Source: Dasyornis broadbenti
Lineage: Eukaryota > Chordata > Aves > Passeriformes > Dasyornithidae
NCBI GenBank assembly: GCA_013397935.1
Contig: VZRN01011462.1
Coordinates: 1,035,084-1,099,083, forward strand
DNA length: 64,000 nucleotides
Reading direction: 5' to 3'
The notes under the pieces are model-generated. The model made no database searches and was not told the DNA's origin. It worked only from the letters and a program-made list of their open reading frames with translations. The position numbers and the translations under genes were made by a program. This document shows, in pieces, positions 52,980-64,000 of this stretch; within the stretch, counting starts at the first letter, position 1; each line of letters opens with the position of its first letter.

Positions 52980-53170
52980 CTAAGTTATCTCTTCTTTGCC
53001 TGCAGCTCTGATTTAGAATAGGCGCTCGTTTGTTTACTGTTTTAATTAATGCTCCTTTTCAATGTGGAATAGGGGAAGGGAAATGAACTGACTTGATAAA
53101 CAGGTGTAGCTGTTATGTGTTATATTTGGGATCATTCAGGACTTGCAACAGATTAATCAGGCTTGACTGG
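52980..53170. promoter_or_regulatory. candidate conserved noncoding block
   Basis: Non-repetitive sequence holding a forkhead-type tgtttactg and homeobox-type tttaattaat side by side (about 53031-53049), a preserved CpG in aggcgctcgtttg, and cagattaatcagg. There is no coding frame. The regulatory role is inferred. Confidence 0.35.
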
Positions 53171-54425
53171 ACATGAACCTGCTAGCAGAAAAGGTAGATC
53201 AACTCTGCTGGGTGCCCAGTAGGTGAGTATTATTTTAACTGCTAGCCTGTGATAGGAAAGGCTTAGAAGGACAGTCATCAGTGGAGAATCTCTCTCTGTT
53301 TTCACCCAGGAAAGCAGTCTGATTCTTTCCCCCACTGCTTAACAGTTAAGGAGACCTTGACAATATAAGCCACTTTTCATCCCCCCTCTGCTTCCCCTTC
53401 TAACCTCACTGGCTCATATTCAAGGGGAAAGAAACAAATCATCCCATTATTTTAAAAACATTTAAGTGTCACATTGGGGAAAATGCTCTCCTAGGTTAAC
53501 TATGAATGATTGAAGATTTTTTTTCTAAATGCAATATAAGTGTAATAACAGTTTAAGTGTCATGCTACACTGTGTATTGCCTTTGTACCCTGTGTAATGC
53601 CTAGCAGACTCAGAGCAGAAAATTATCTAAAATCAGTCTTTTCTCAAAGAGAGTTTGAATTCTTAGCCTCAAAGGAGACTAATAGTTGAGCTTAGGTTTC
53701 TTCATTATGAGGCAGCAAAGAAATTGCGTGATTTAACTGCATCACAGCAGTAAAACACCATTCAGCTTATTGAGTACCAAATTCCAGAAGAGTCTGTGTG
53801 TCTTGCTTTCCGAAAAAAGGAATATCTGAAAATATATTCCTTTACTCCACATTTTGTCTTGGCTTATACAATAAATACATGTACAGAAAGCAGTATCACG
53901 TTAAAAATAAGTGAAAAGGAACCAGGGAGTATCCATTTACAGTATCATCCAGCTGCCCTTGCCAGGCTGAGGCAACGTGGGGATGTTGCACAACAAACCA
54001 GGCAAGTGCTTTAATTTTAACTGCATTACATTAAACTACCTAGAGCTTACGGCTGTCAAATGGGACCCAACTCACTCGTGTCTCTTGCCAGCAGACTGGC
54101 TGAAAACCAGCTTTGGTGTCAGCTGGGAAGACAGATGCTCACCCACCTTCTTGGAAAAAGATACTTTGGATGCAAATGTCCTCACTGCAGAGCACAAATA
54201 TAGGGCTAGAACTGGCTTTCCTTATGCTGTATCCATCAGGAGAATAGGTCCTGGAGTCAAAGACATTCCGAATGTGACACGGGCAATCTTCTGTTACACA
54301 CAGACCTCTGATTTCAACCTACCGTCAGGCGTTTACCAGACTGCCCAAAGGGAGGGTGATTAGACATGGGATGGAAAGGAAGGATAGCAGTCTCACTGAA
54401 ACGCTCTTAGCATTTTACTGACCCC
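53171..54425. other. gene-free stretch with one unexplained open frame
   Basis: No exon was recognised. A plus frame at 53977-54363 (first ATG at 53983, about 126 codons) is the longest frame in the window that is not low in complexity or overlapped by a repeat. It has no recognisable domain, signal or repeat. Confidence 0.5.
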
Positions 54426-54429
54426 CAAA

Positions 54430-54610
54430 TACTCCCAGACATATTAGGAGCTTTGATATATTATAAAAATCTGAGATAAATGTCCTGTTCAAAGATAGCC
54501 TCTAATATCTTGCTACAACCATCAGCTTGGGCTCCATAATGGCGGCTGATAGCCTAGCAATACCTACCATGCCATAATAAATCATTTATCTTATCTTGTT
54601 CATAGAAGTC
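54430..54610. promoter_or_regulatory. candidate regulatory block with YY1-type motif
   Basis: An ataatggcggc motif at 54536-54546 matches the YY1 consensus core ATGGCGGC. It is embedded in non-repetitive sequence containing GATA-type agataa and agatag and an aataaatcatttatcttatc segment. The motif keeps its CpG although the neighbourhood has few. The function is inferred. Confidence 0.4.
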
Positions 54611-56080
54611 TAAATGCTCCCCTACCAGGGAAAAAAAAACAGCTCAACAAGATCTGCAAGGAAAACATTTTGGAGTTACTACTGCATTCTCCTCTCAGGA
54701 GATTTACAGCCTCACAAAGGGGGAATTTTCAGTCCTCCAAACAGCATGGCTGGAGGCCTGCAGTAGCATTTATTCATGCGCCAGGTTAAGGAAGGCTCTG
54801 CCAAAGCCAGACTAGGGAAATCACAATCCAGCATGTGGATCCTGAGAAATGCCCCCTGAAAATTTGATTGGAAGATGCATTGTTTCCTAACAAGGTACTG
54901 CACCTGATTGTCAACGTGTATGTTTGGAATCAGTCAAATGAGCTTAGCAAAACCAGTATTAGAGTATTAGACTTGTGGGAAATTTGCAAAAACCCAGATC
55001 CCAAATCCAGTAGTAACAAATGGTCAAATTTCTGAAGAAAAGGCCAGTGCCAGCTGCCACATCTCATCCTGGGTAGAAGTGTGCCTGTGCTGCAGCAGGA
55101 ATACATTATGGTGCATTTCTCTACTTCTGCCTTCCTTAAACACTCAGGGGGAAAATAACTGTGGGCAACTTATCTGTGATCTGAATTGCCACTGTTCTGG
55201 ACTTCTCTCTTCTCCTGAGTATCCACTGACAAAACATAGGCTCACCCCATACGGTAGCACCCATCCCATGATTCTAAGCCAAGTAAGGGCAACCATAATC
55301 CTGACCTTCAGTTTTAGGTCACAACTGACTCATATATGAAACGAATTACTTATTAATGAAATATAGGAATCTGAAAGTTAAGAGTTAAGAAAAGACACCA
55401 CAAAAGTGGAAATTTATTCCAAGAATTTTTGAGGATCTTTCCAAAACAATGATGAGAACTATATTTTACCAGTTACTTAAATCTGCAGTATGAGAAATAG
55501 CAAGTGCTTGAAGCACGTGACAATACTAGGAACTCCTAAGCCAACATATATTGGCTGGCCCAACTCCAGCCATCACCGGGTATTCCCCTATCCCCGTTTT
55601 TGCATGCAAACCCAAAATTTTTCTTCCAAGTCTTTCTGTTATTTTATGAAATAGCATAGAGCTGTGGGCAAATAAGATTTAAATGACTTATTTTAAGAAG
55701 AATTGGTAGCGCCTTTCCGACCTTTGCCCAGGCCAGATCTGTGAGGAACTGGCCTCATAATTCCTTGGTTGCCCTGCCAAAATCCTCCTGGACATCCATG
55801 GCCATGCAAAGTCCCCAGTGGCATGTGAAGGCATGCAGAAGGCTTTCTCTTCCTGGGGAGATGCGCTCTGTTAAAACGTGTTTCATTACAGAGTAAGAAT
55901 GACATGCAAGGCTGTGGAGTGTTGCAGCTTTTGCCAGTATTTGAATCCTTCCCGCCTTTTCACCAGGAATTTACTCCACTATGACTGTTTATTGTGAACT
56001 TCAGTGACTGAGGTTTGGAAATTGCCCAAAACCTTCAGCGCAAAACAGCATCCAAAAGCCAGAAGAAAAGGAGGAAGGCA
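54611..56080. other. gene-free intergenic stretch
   Basis: No exon, RNA gene or transposon was recognised. Frames are shorter than about 87 codons. Confidence 0.6.
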
Positions 56081-56084
56081 GAGG

Positions 56085-56990
56085 CGTGGAGGCAAGCGTC
56101 AAGCTAGTTTTGCAAAGCAAATAGAGTATTATCCTTTTGTTTAAGACTTTTTATCTGCTATGTGATACTTTGCTTAGAGGGGCAGCGCATACGAAGAGCT
56201 TTCCTGCGCACCCCACGGTCCTTGATTGCTTTACTGTTCTCAGTGCAGATTTATTAAATTTTGAATTAACATGTGTTAAGGAGGTTGATTTTGTTTGCTC
56301 TGCCACATAACTTACTTTCCTAAACACTTAGTAATAGCAGCAGTTAATCTATTGACCAATGGCTTAAGCAGCAGGTGGCTTTAAGACCAATGGGCCAGTC
56401 CTGACAAGGCCCACAGAAATTCCTAAGGCCTCTTTGTTACCTGGGCTGGAACAGAGAAACTACTTGTTTGGAAAATGTTTCTCCTCCCACAAAACATCTT
56501 CAGTATTAAGGGTCTTTTGTTAGCAGAAGGCTGAAGAGGGGGATTATGAAGGATAGTCTGTCACACAAATTGTTTCTTCTTAGACATATAATGCAACCTG
56601 CATTAAAAGTTTACAAACTAATCTAATGAAATTATCATTCAAACGAAGCATGTCTCCGAACATTAAATTGACGCCTCAACCTGCCGTGCAATTTCCGCAT
56701 TGGAAATCTCAAGACTGCTGCTGTTATTTCAGAGTAAAACAAGATTTTTTTCTAAAAAGCCCTCAGCACTGCTCTGTTTGAAACAGGAACCCAGATAATC
56801 TGCAAGGGCTCATTTTCTTAGGAAACCCAGGCAGTAAAACATTAACAATTAAATTAGTTCCCATGTCTTAAGGAATCCGGAGTTAACTGTGTGTCATCTG
56901 GGTCATTATAGCCTCTCCCTTCTATGGCATGCAAATCCACATCAGGAAAGGTGGTGGTTTTTTGTTTTTTTTTTTTAAATTTATTTTTAA
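56085..56990. promoter_or_regulatory. candidate conserved noncoding cluster with paired CCAAT boxes
   Basis: Two identical gaccaatgg words at 56354-56362 and 56385-56393 are spaced 31 bp apart, with an E-box caggtg between them. On the left are CpG-retaining ggcagcgcatacgaagagc and gcgcaccccacggtcc. On the right are gaaattatcattc, tgacgcctcaacctgccgtg and an octamer-like atgcaaat at about 56930-56937. There is no coding frame. The cluster resembles a distal enhancer or weak promoter, but conservation is not measured. Confidence 0.4.
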
Positions 56991-57318
56991 ATTGTTTAGT
57001 AGAAGTCAGGAGCAGCTGCAGCAACTGTAACTAGTAGTTCTGTACCTTTTGAGACAAAGCTTTATTGACTTAGCTGAGGGCAGTATCCAGCTATGGATTT
57101 CTTTTGGGATGATTTTACAGTGCAGGACAGGGGACACATCTCTCTCCAAAAGTGCCCACATGTGCACAGAAAGGACAGCAGCAATTCCACTGTAATGAAG
57201 AAATGGTGCTTGGGGCGTTAATGGAGCCTTTGGGGTAGCTTTTATTCTGTTTTCAGCCAAGCTTCCTATGTTGTCCCAATCCAAGTTAGGAAAAAAATAA
57301 CTCCACATGGTCTGAATA

Positions 57319-57390
57319 TGCATATATGTGTATGTGTACACACACAGATGTATAGACATACCTACATATGAATACACACAGAGATACACT
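57319..57390. repeat. degenerate TG/CA/TA simple-sequence zone
   Basis: Interspersed tatgtgtatgtgtacacaca and tacacacagagatacac segments form an impure dinucleotide repeat. They create the Tyr/Val/His-rich part of a 162-codon minus frame at 57006-57494, which I do not regard as a gene. Confidence 0.75.
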
Positions 57391-58520
57391 CTGACTCCTG
57401 CACTACAAGTACAGTCCTCTATTCTCTGTATCATAAGTAACAATCGCAAACAGTTGCCCTGCAGCACATAAAAAACAGGAATAAGAAAAGCCAAGTCGTA
57501 AAATATTCTGTTGCCTGATTTCCATTCGCTGAGATTTCTTCATCACTCAATTTTTTTGTCTATCTATATGTTATGTACACAGGTCAATATATGTATGTAA
57601 TACAGGGATGCACTGTATGCAACTTCTATTTAAGACCTTAATATTTTGGGGACCTTGATCTCATCTGGGGATGAGATCCAGTAGCACCACTAGGTGCTAC
57701 TGTAATACAACTAATTAATATTATTTTTACTGCTAATAATAACAGCAGTGTTTACTTTTAGCATGTTCTCACTCTTGCCAACATATGTTTTTATATTCTT
57801 TAATTTTCTCATTCCTTGCAGCACAAATGCTTAAAGGGATCCTAATTAACTGCTCAACATTGGCGCACTCTTATTTAGTTTTTCTCTCAAACTTATTTAT
57901 TAGGCTTTGGTTATCAGTGGGAGAGTTTCTAGCACTGAGACTGCCAGGATTTACTCTAAGCCTCTTAGTCTGATGTTTCCATGGCCCTGGCTCTCTGTGT
58001 AGAGAAGCTAAGAAAACCACACATACAGCTTTTGGCCCCCTTTATTTCAAGTCATCTAGCGCAGATGTGAGTTTCTTTTTCTTCAAGGGGGGATGGGGAG
58101 AAAGGCACCTGATTATTAAATAAGCTGGTGAAAATGCTGGTTTTTGGCCAGGGCTTGTGAAGCACTACTGAAGAATTTTTTTGTTTGTTTGTCTGAGACT
58201 GCATAACTGGATTCCAACATATTTTCAGAGCATTTCTCTGAACCACTGAATTCTCATGAGTAACAACAGGAACACCTTTGTCTGATTTCCACACCAAAGG
58301 CCTTCCCAGAGACCCACAGCCAAAGCAAGCCAGGAAATGTAGGAAGGCATTCCCAGTGTGACTGCCCCCCAGGTCCCCAGTGCTCCTCTGACCTCTGATC
58401 TGTGTAGCACACCCTCTTCTGTCCTGCACCTGCAAGAAAGGGACTGTTCCCAGTCTCCCTCCCTGTTACCCCTGTCAAGTGCTCAGTGCTCTCTTTTTTC
58501 TTTTTCAGAGAGTACATTTG
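57391..58520. other. gene-free intergenic stretch
   Basis: No exon or transposon was recognised. The 127-codon minus frame at 58052-58435 overlaps others on both strands and is unsupported. Confidence 0.6.
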
Positions 58521-58523
58521 TTT

Positions 58524-58607
58524 GTTTCTTCCTCTTTTTCTCTGTTTCTTTCCCTCTTGCTGCCTGCCTTCTTTCCTCTCTCCTTTCCCTTTTCTCTCTC
58601 TCTTTTT
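58524..58607 (+). repeat. pyrimidine-rich low-complexity tract
   Basis: Almost all C and T (cttcctctttttctctgttt, then ctttccctcttgctgcctgc and tctctctctcttttt), with only a few G. Low-complexity sequence with no evident function. Confidence 0.9.
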
Positions 58608-58619
58608 AAAGAAATTTTT

Positions 58620-61600
58620 CTAAGAGGTGAGGTCTCCCCTTGCTAACGCAACACCTAATTAGAGCAGTGAGAATTAGCTGCATTCACCCTGGCTTTGGTC
58701 CTAGCAAGTGTGTGAGAGAATTGGCCCACTTTTCAAGATGCCAAATTGGAGGCTGGATCCAGGTGTGGTCAGAAGCAAGGGGATTATTTTCCTCCCATGG
58801 GGTGCAAACAAAGGCCTGTGCTAGGGATAGTTGGGGTGGGGAAAATGTTGCCCACAGGAGGGCTAAACACTGCTGACATCTGAGCCCTCAGCACACCACA
58901 GCACCCGGCTGGCTCACAGCTTCCACAGCCTGAGGAGTCATGTCATAGGGATGGTGGCAAGGGAGGGCTCTGTGTTTGATGGCAAGGACAGGAAGAAGGC
59001 TGGAGAATCCTAAAGGTATGGCAAGTGCCAAGGAGAAGTGAGTACTCTCTCAGTACTGAGCAGGTGTTCATGTAAAACGACAAGTGAAGTTGATGGTGAC
59101 AGAGAACACCTCATTACTCAACGCCTGTCACATGAAGGGCTAATGGGTTTGGGAGACAAAACCACAGCCTTTGTGTGCAGGTCTTCCCTACTTTCCAGGA
59201 GCATCCTAACTCCTGTCGAGTTCCAAAGCCTTTATGTTATCCAGCTACCTAAGTACCAGTGAACAGCAGGGGAGTAAAACAGGTCATGCTTCATCTGATG
59301 GAATAAAGCTTGCTGGTTGACTGAAAAGTCAGAAGGTGCAGGTCAGTGCGGATAACCTCACTTCTATTATCCTATCAAAAGGAGAAGATGTAGTTTTCCT
59401 TACTACCCTTGAAGAATACAAGCATTGACTGAGGAGGCAGCAAAGTTAGAATCTCAGAGGATGTATGTATGTTGCCAATTTTACTTCAGAAAAAAGAATC
59501 TCATGTTTGAGTAGAGCTCTACCAAATCCTGTAAGTTGTTCTTGCCTGTGCACCACCATCCTGCATCTCCAGAAACCACCCTTTGGCCTCTTCCTGTGAA
59601 TGCAGAGCATAGAGCACAGAGTTCTCGAGGAACGCAAGGAGCTAGGAAACAGAGGTGGATCAGACCACCTGAAAATCAAATATCAAAACTGTAATCAGGA
59701 AGAAAAAGGAGAAAATATGTAACACCTGATACTATTCGGCTTTGATCTTTCTTGAGCCCTGACAAGTGATATAATGTATGTCACCATGGCCTGGACTGGG
59801 GAGCCTCAGACCTTCCTAGAGCCTTCAGAAAAAAAACAGCAAAGCAAAGCATCTGTTTTTAATGTTGGAAGACTGGAAACTTCAAACATAATTTGTATTT
59901 TTGGCATTTTGCTTTCCCTGATACAATAAAATTAACTAGTGAAGCTTCAGAAGGAACAGGCCTGTGTGGAATGCCCCATTGCAATGATTCTGAATAGAAG
60001 AGAGGGCAGACACCATATTTACTGCCATGTGTGGTTTATTGTTATTTCTTTAGGGTGGGCTATATATGAAATAGTAACAAACAAGCCTTTATTCTTCCCT
60101 CCAGACCCTTCAAATTTGGCTATGCTTTGCAATGAAGCCCTACCACCACTATAGTTCTTTCAAAGGGTCATAGGGAATTACAGCAAAGTGGTATACAAAA
60201 GGTAAAGATGTCAAGTGAGTTATATTAGCAGAAAAAGGACTGCACAGTAGGTCAAGGTTTGGGCAACAGCAGGGAGATTTTTGTTAAGATAACATTACTC
60301 CCAGAGGTAGAGACTTCCTTCTTAATCCATAGCTGCCCGGAGAGAATTGCCTCTATTCTCATGGAGTCACAGGGCCCTATAAGAAGGTAGTATTGGATCT
60401 AAATGTGATAGACACAGCAATTGTTTGTACAGATAAATTTTAGCTATATAAGCAGCATGAATGGGGTCTGGCATAATGCTTTGTAATGCTTCACATTTTC
60501 AGGTTGGTTTTAAGACAATTATCAAAGTCCCTTTTCAAAGCCAAATGGAAGTTTGTGCAGTTGTGTTTTCCTTTAGGAAGGGTAAAGGGGCAGAGGTTTC
60601 AGAGTTACATCCCAGCTAAACTAGCAGAGAAAAAGAACTGGTCCAGCACAGGAGAATCTACAGTCACTGATTATGTCTGTGTCACACAAAAAACTCAAGA
60701 GAACCTCAGAAGGTTAAGCTCAAACACAGGCCAGAAGCAACCTTCAGGGAATGCCAAGAGAGAAGGTTCAGGCTGATGGTCCTGCTTAGCCCAGGTCTAC
60801 AGCACAAAGAACAGGCTCATGGCCTTCCACACATCCCATCTAAGACGAAACAAAACAACCTGGGCAGGTCACAGCTACCCACTGGAGGATTTGGATTTAA
60901 AATCAGCCTACCATTAGGCCGCTCCTCCGTGAAAGAGGAAGCTCATACAGGCCAGGACTGGACATTTGCACACAAACCACAGGACTTTTACTGGCCATGG
61001 TGTAGCTGGCCAGAGCCAGGACAGGAAGCACAAATACCTCGAGTGTATTCCTTGGCTTAGCATGCTGAGGTCAACACAGATGAAGCCACGTTGTGCCTAA
61101 GCTTGCAGTCAGCTCGCAGTTTAAAGTACCACAGACATCCCTCAGAGGAGCATAAGTGTTTTAAACTATCACTGCAGGACTATTTGCCTTTGGAAGTCAG
61201 ATTTTAAAAGAAACCTGGGAATATACCAGTTTCTGTGCTTTAAGCATAAAAGATGCATTGCAGAGCATCATATCGCTACATCAATATTTTTAAAATGAAT
61301 GTTTAAAGTGACATTTCTTCCCTCATTTGAAAGAGCTTTCTCAACACTTTGGAAAAAGCTCAGATTTCTGAATATTCTGATATATCTCCATGTTCCCTAC
61401 ACTGAAAATATGCCCATTTTCACCATTACGTATTAAATTTATTCCTATTTCTATGCTAAGGAAAGGTAAGAAATCAGCAAAGGAGAATACTAACAGCAAA
61501 CTAGATCTTATGAGGTTTTTTAATGCCCCTTTTTTCCCCACAGTTCTGGTGCATATGGACTCACTCTAAGCCAAAACTGTCCTATAGCATATAAAATGTG

Positions 61601-64000
61601 CATTACACCGCATTTTAGATAGAAGTCAGCAGGAACAAAGCTACTGAAATGGATGAATAAACAAATTGTTGTTAAGGCTACACACATCAGCCTCTAAATA
61701 GCAATAGAAAAATGTTCTGTGCTTCTGCAACTCAAATATCTGATTGTACAATGATCTGAACTGTTCATGCAAGTGTTCATTTCAGCTTGACCCTGTTCGG
61801 TGCAGGTGGGAAGCACTGTGTGTTGGAGTACCAGGTGAAATGGATGGTGGCTCTGGGACAGGGGAATCCCATCCAGCTGCAATAACAGCATGGCTGTGTG
61901 GCGATAAAATGCCCTCTGCCTACTGGCAGGAGTGGTTACCTAGGGAAAACACATTCCCAGTCACCTCATTAGCATCAGGTAGACTGCTCTGAAGGCAGAA
62001 CCACATGTACAGTCATATCCTGCCTTTACACTGTGTGCTTGAGTTCAGGCAAGCCAACACACCACAGGGTGAGCCCTCCCAGCACTCAGCATTTCCTGCT
62101 GCTCCTTCACCTTCTGTCTTCCCTGCTGAGTGCACACACAGCACATCCCATGGATGCACTGCAACACAAACAAGAGCCCATACTTGGCCTCCTCAACATA
62201 CACAGGTCTGTGGTGTGCAGGTTCCTGTGCCTGTGGTTACTGGGTACTGGAAAGCTTCAAAATGGCACAGATTCTGTTCACTCTGGAGAAATTTTTAAGC
62301 TGCTTAGCCTTACCTGCATCCTCACTGTGGCCGTGCTGCTCTGCAGGCTCTGTGTGCTGCCCTTCCGACTGCTGGTGCGCTGTCTCACCGAGCTCCATGC
62401 CTGTTAGGATTATCCACCTTCGTGTGATGAGCCCACCTGGAACCGCTTTGCTCTCACTCCTAGTTTTTGGGCACAAGTAGGGCCTCCTTAATGCCATGAC
62501 CTGACAGGATGTGCCCTCCCCATGCTGTAAGCAGCCCATGCTCAGCCCCTCAGGCCTTGGACACAAGGCTCCAACACTCGCCCCCTTGGCATGGGAGGCC
62601 AGGATGGGATGCTGCCCATGCTGTGCAGTTCTTACTACTGTAATGGGCCCTTACAACAAAGAAAAGAGCAGGCCAAAAGTGATCTGAAATGGGCTGGGGT
62701 TCAGCAGTAGGCATCCCTTCCACCCATCATTGTTTGGCAGCAATTTCTACCCAGTGGCAATATTCCTCTGCTTTGCTCACAGCTGAAAATAACTCTGAAA
62801 GTGCTTTGAAAGGGCTGCCTTTTAACTGAGCTTAACACCTTCCCAAAGGACTTTTGTCCTGGTGAGTATCTCCCCCTCAGATGAGAATTCCATCTTTTCC
62901 CTCCCATTTCTTTTCTGTGCAGCCTGTAAAACACTGTAAAATATGGCTCACTGTTTCTGTGCTCTCCCGTGCCCTTTATTTCCATAATGGACTCTTTGCC
63001 CACGTGTTTGCTAATATTTCTACCTTACTACATAAGCTGGCAGATTCCCAGCGTGTTGGTGACTGTGACATGATCCCTTTTTGTTCCCCATGCAGTTATC
63101 TGGCAGCACCTTGTCTGCAGGGTGGGCACAGAAGAGCACAGATGCACCTCACCTGGCACAAGCTGTTGTAGAGCCACAACAAAAACACCTGCCCTTTCTG
63201 TAGTAATCTGCTGAGCTGCTGGTGTTCCCTGCACTGGGAATGCAAGGTTAAATCACCACTTTGCTTCCCGTTGTGTCACCGCTTTAACTGTTTGCATCAA
63301 TTATTGAACACACTCACTCAGTACTGATGCCTTTGCTGTGATTCACACGGACCTTTGGAAATTAACGCTGCACAAAGCTTTATGTGTGGTCCGCATTCCT
63401 AAATCTTCTAGTAGCCTGCAGACTTGTGAAAGTACTTGTCTCAAAAAGTGGCCCAAACTGTTTCTGCAGATTTCTGGTGAGATCAAAAAGAGTTAACCTA
63501 GAGCCACCTCTGCTAAGCATCTTCCTCAAGCCCTGGAAAGCAGCATAGCAGTAGGAACACTAAAACAGTATGAAGTAGTAGGAATGACCATCAGGGCTCC
63601 CTCCAAATAAACAGCCCTTTTCTCCTGTAGAAATTTGACGAAGTTCCATGTGTTTTCTTCGGTGCTCTTACCCAATCCCTTGAAAACAAGCAGCTTGCTG
63701 CTGAAATGCATTAGAAGAAGGGAAATACCAAATTAAAATACTTCTTATACATCCCACACCCCTGTCTGTATTTCAGTACATCTGCTGAGAAATCCAGTCT
63801 GGTACCATCCATCAGAAAGAACAATAACCCCTTCAGGGAATTTCAAATGATACCTGATGATGAAAAATATGCAGTTCCCAGGGTATGACAACATCTAGCA
63901 CAAAAATGAACAGTGATGGATGGTTAAAGGTCTCTTGTTTAAGAACTGTCTTTGAGTGAAACTTGCATTATAAATACCTTTCTGCCTGTCATGGAGCCTT
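58620..64000. other. gene-free intergenic stretch to the window end
   Basis: No exon, RNA gene or dated transposon was recognised. GC is somewhat higher at 61990-62700, where three overlapping plus frames (97-124 codons) and a minus frame coexist. One of them (62033-62407) has a hydrophobic Leu/Cys-rich C-terminus, but nothing ties it to a known family and multi-frame openness suggests composition rather than coding. Confidence 0.6.

Noticed and set aside
57006..57494. 162-codon minus-strand frame, the longest in the window
   Set aside because: Its central part is translated from a degenerate TG/CA repeat, it has no recognisable domain, and no splice or promoter context supports it.
62005..62566. 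Overlapping frames of 97-124 codons on both strands
   Set aside because: Simultaneous openness in several frames is explained by higher GC and few stop codons. There is no recognisable domain.

Overview
The window reads as gene-free vertebrate DNA, most likely from a bird and probably a neoavian or passerine. Three things point that way. (1) There is an internally deleted LTR retroelement whose LTRs (15599-16181 and 17080-17668) I recognise as a family abundant in neoavian genomes. (2) There are fossils of CR1-type LINEs (about 4240-5040 and 31690-31875) and of L2/L3-like LINEs (36459-36620 and 43374-43640), with no Alu or L1. (3) Interspersed repeats are sparse and the background is AT-rich. 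A run of 17 N bases marks this as assembled eukaryotic sequence. No protein-coding exon, tRNA, rRNA or known small RNA could be recognised. The open frames present are short, scattered over all six frames, often lack an ATG, and match no family I know.

Layout. 1-15.6 kb: unremarkable intergenic DNA with small tandem duplications and one decayed CR1. 15.6-17.7 kb: minus-strand LTR element with two LTRs, a primer binding site next to the 5' LTR and about 900 bp of interior. 17.7-31.7 kb: intergenic, with candidate conserved noncoding blocks near 22.3-22.7 and 25.8-26.5 kb, and a CpG-rich, splice-acceptor-containing patch at 24.4-24.8 kb. 31.7-47 kb: ancient LINE 3' ends, simple repeats and the N gap. 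47-57 kb: the richest part, with many CpG-retaining, homeobox/SOX/CCAAT-motif-bearing blocks that look like a cluster of conserved noncoding elements, including a dense CpG cluster at 48415-48542. Inside this part lie a 61-nt pure purine tract and a 153-bp A-tract. 57-64 kb: pyrimidine-rich tract, then ordinary intergenic sequence.

No genes were found, so there is no pathway to describe. The most reasonable inference is a gene desert or a large intron that carries distal regulatory elements of a neighbouring developmental gene lying outside the window. The identity of that gene cannot be read from this sequence. I found no convincing evidence of an undescribed system. The strongest leads are regulatory (48.4 kb, 54.5 kb, 56.35 kb), a possible unannotated transcript at 24.4-24.8 kb, and the unusual A-tract.
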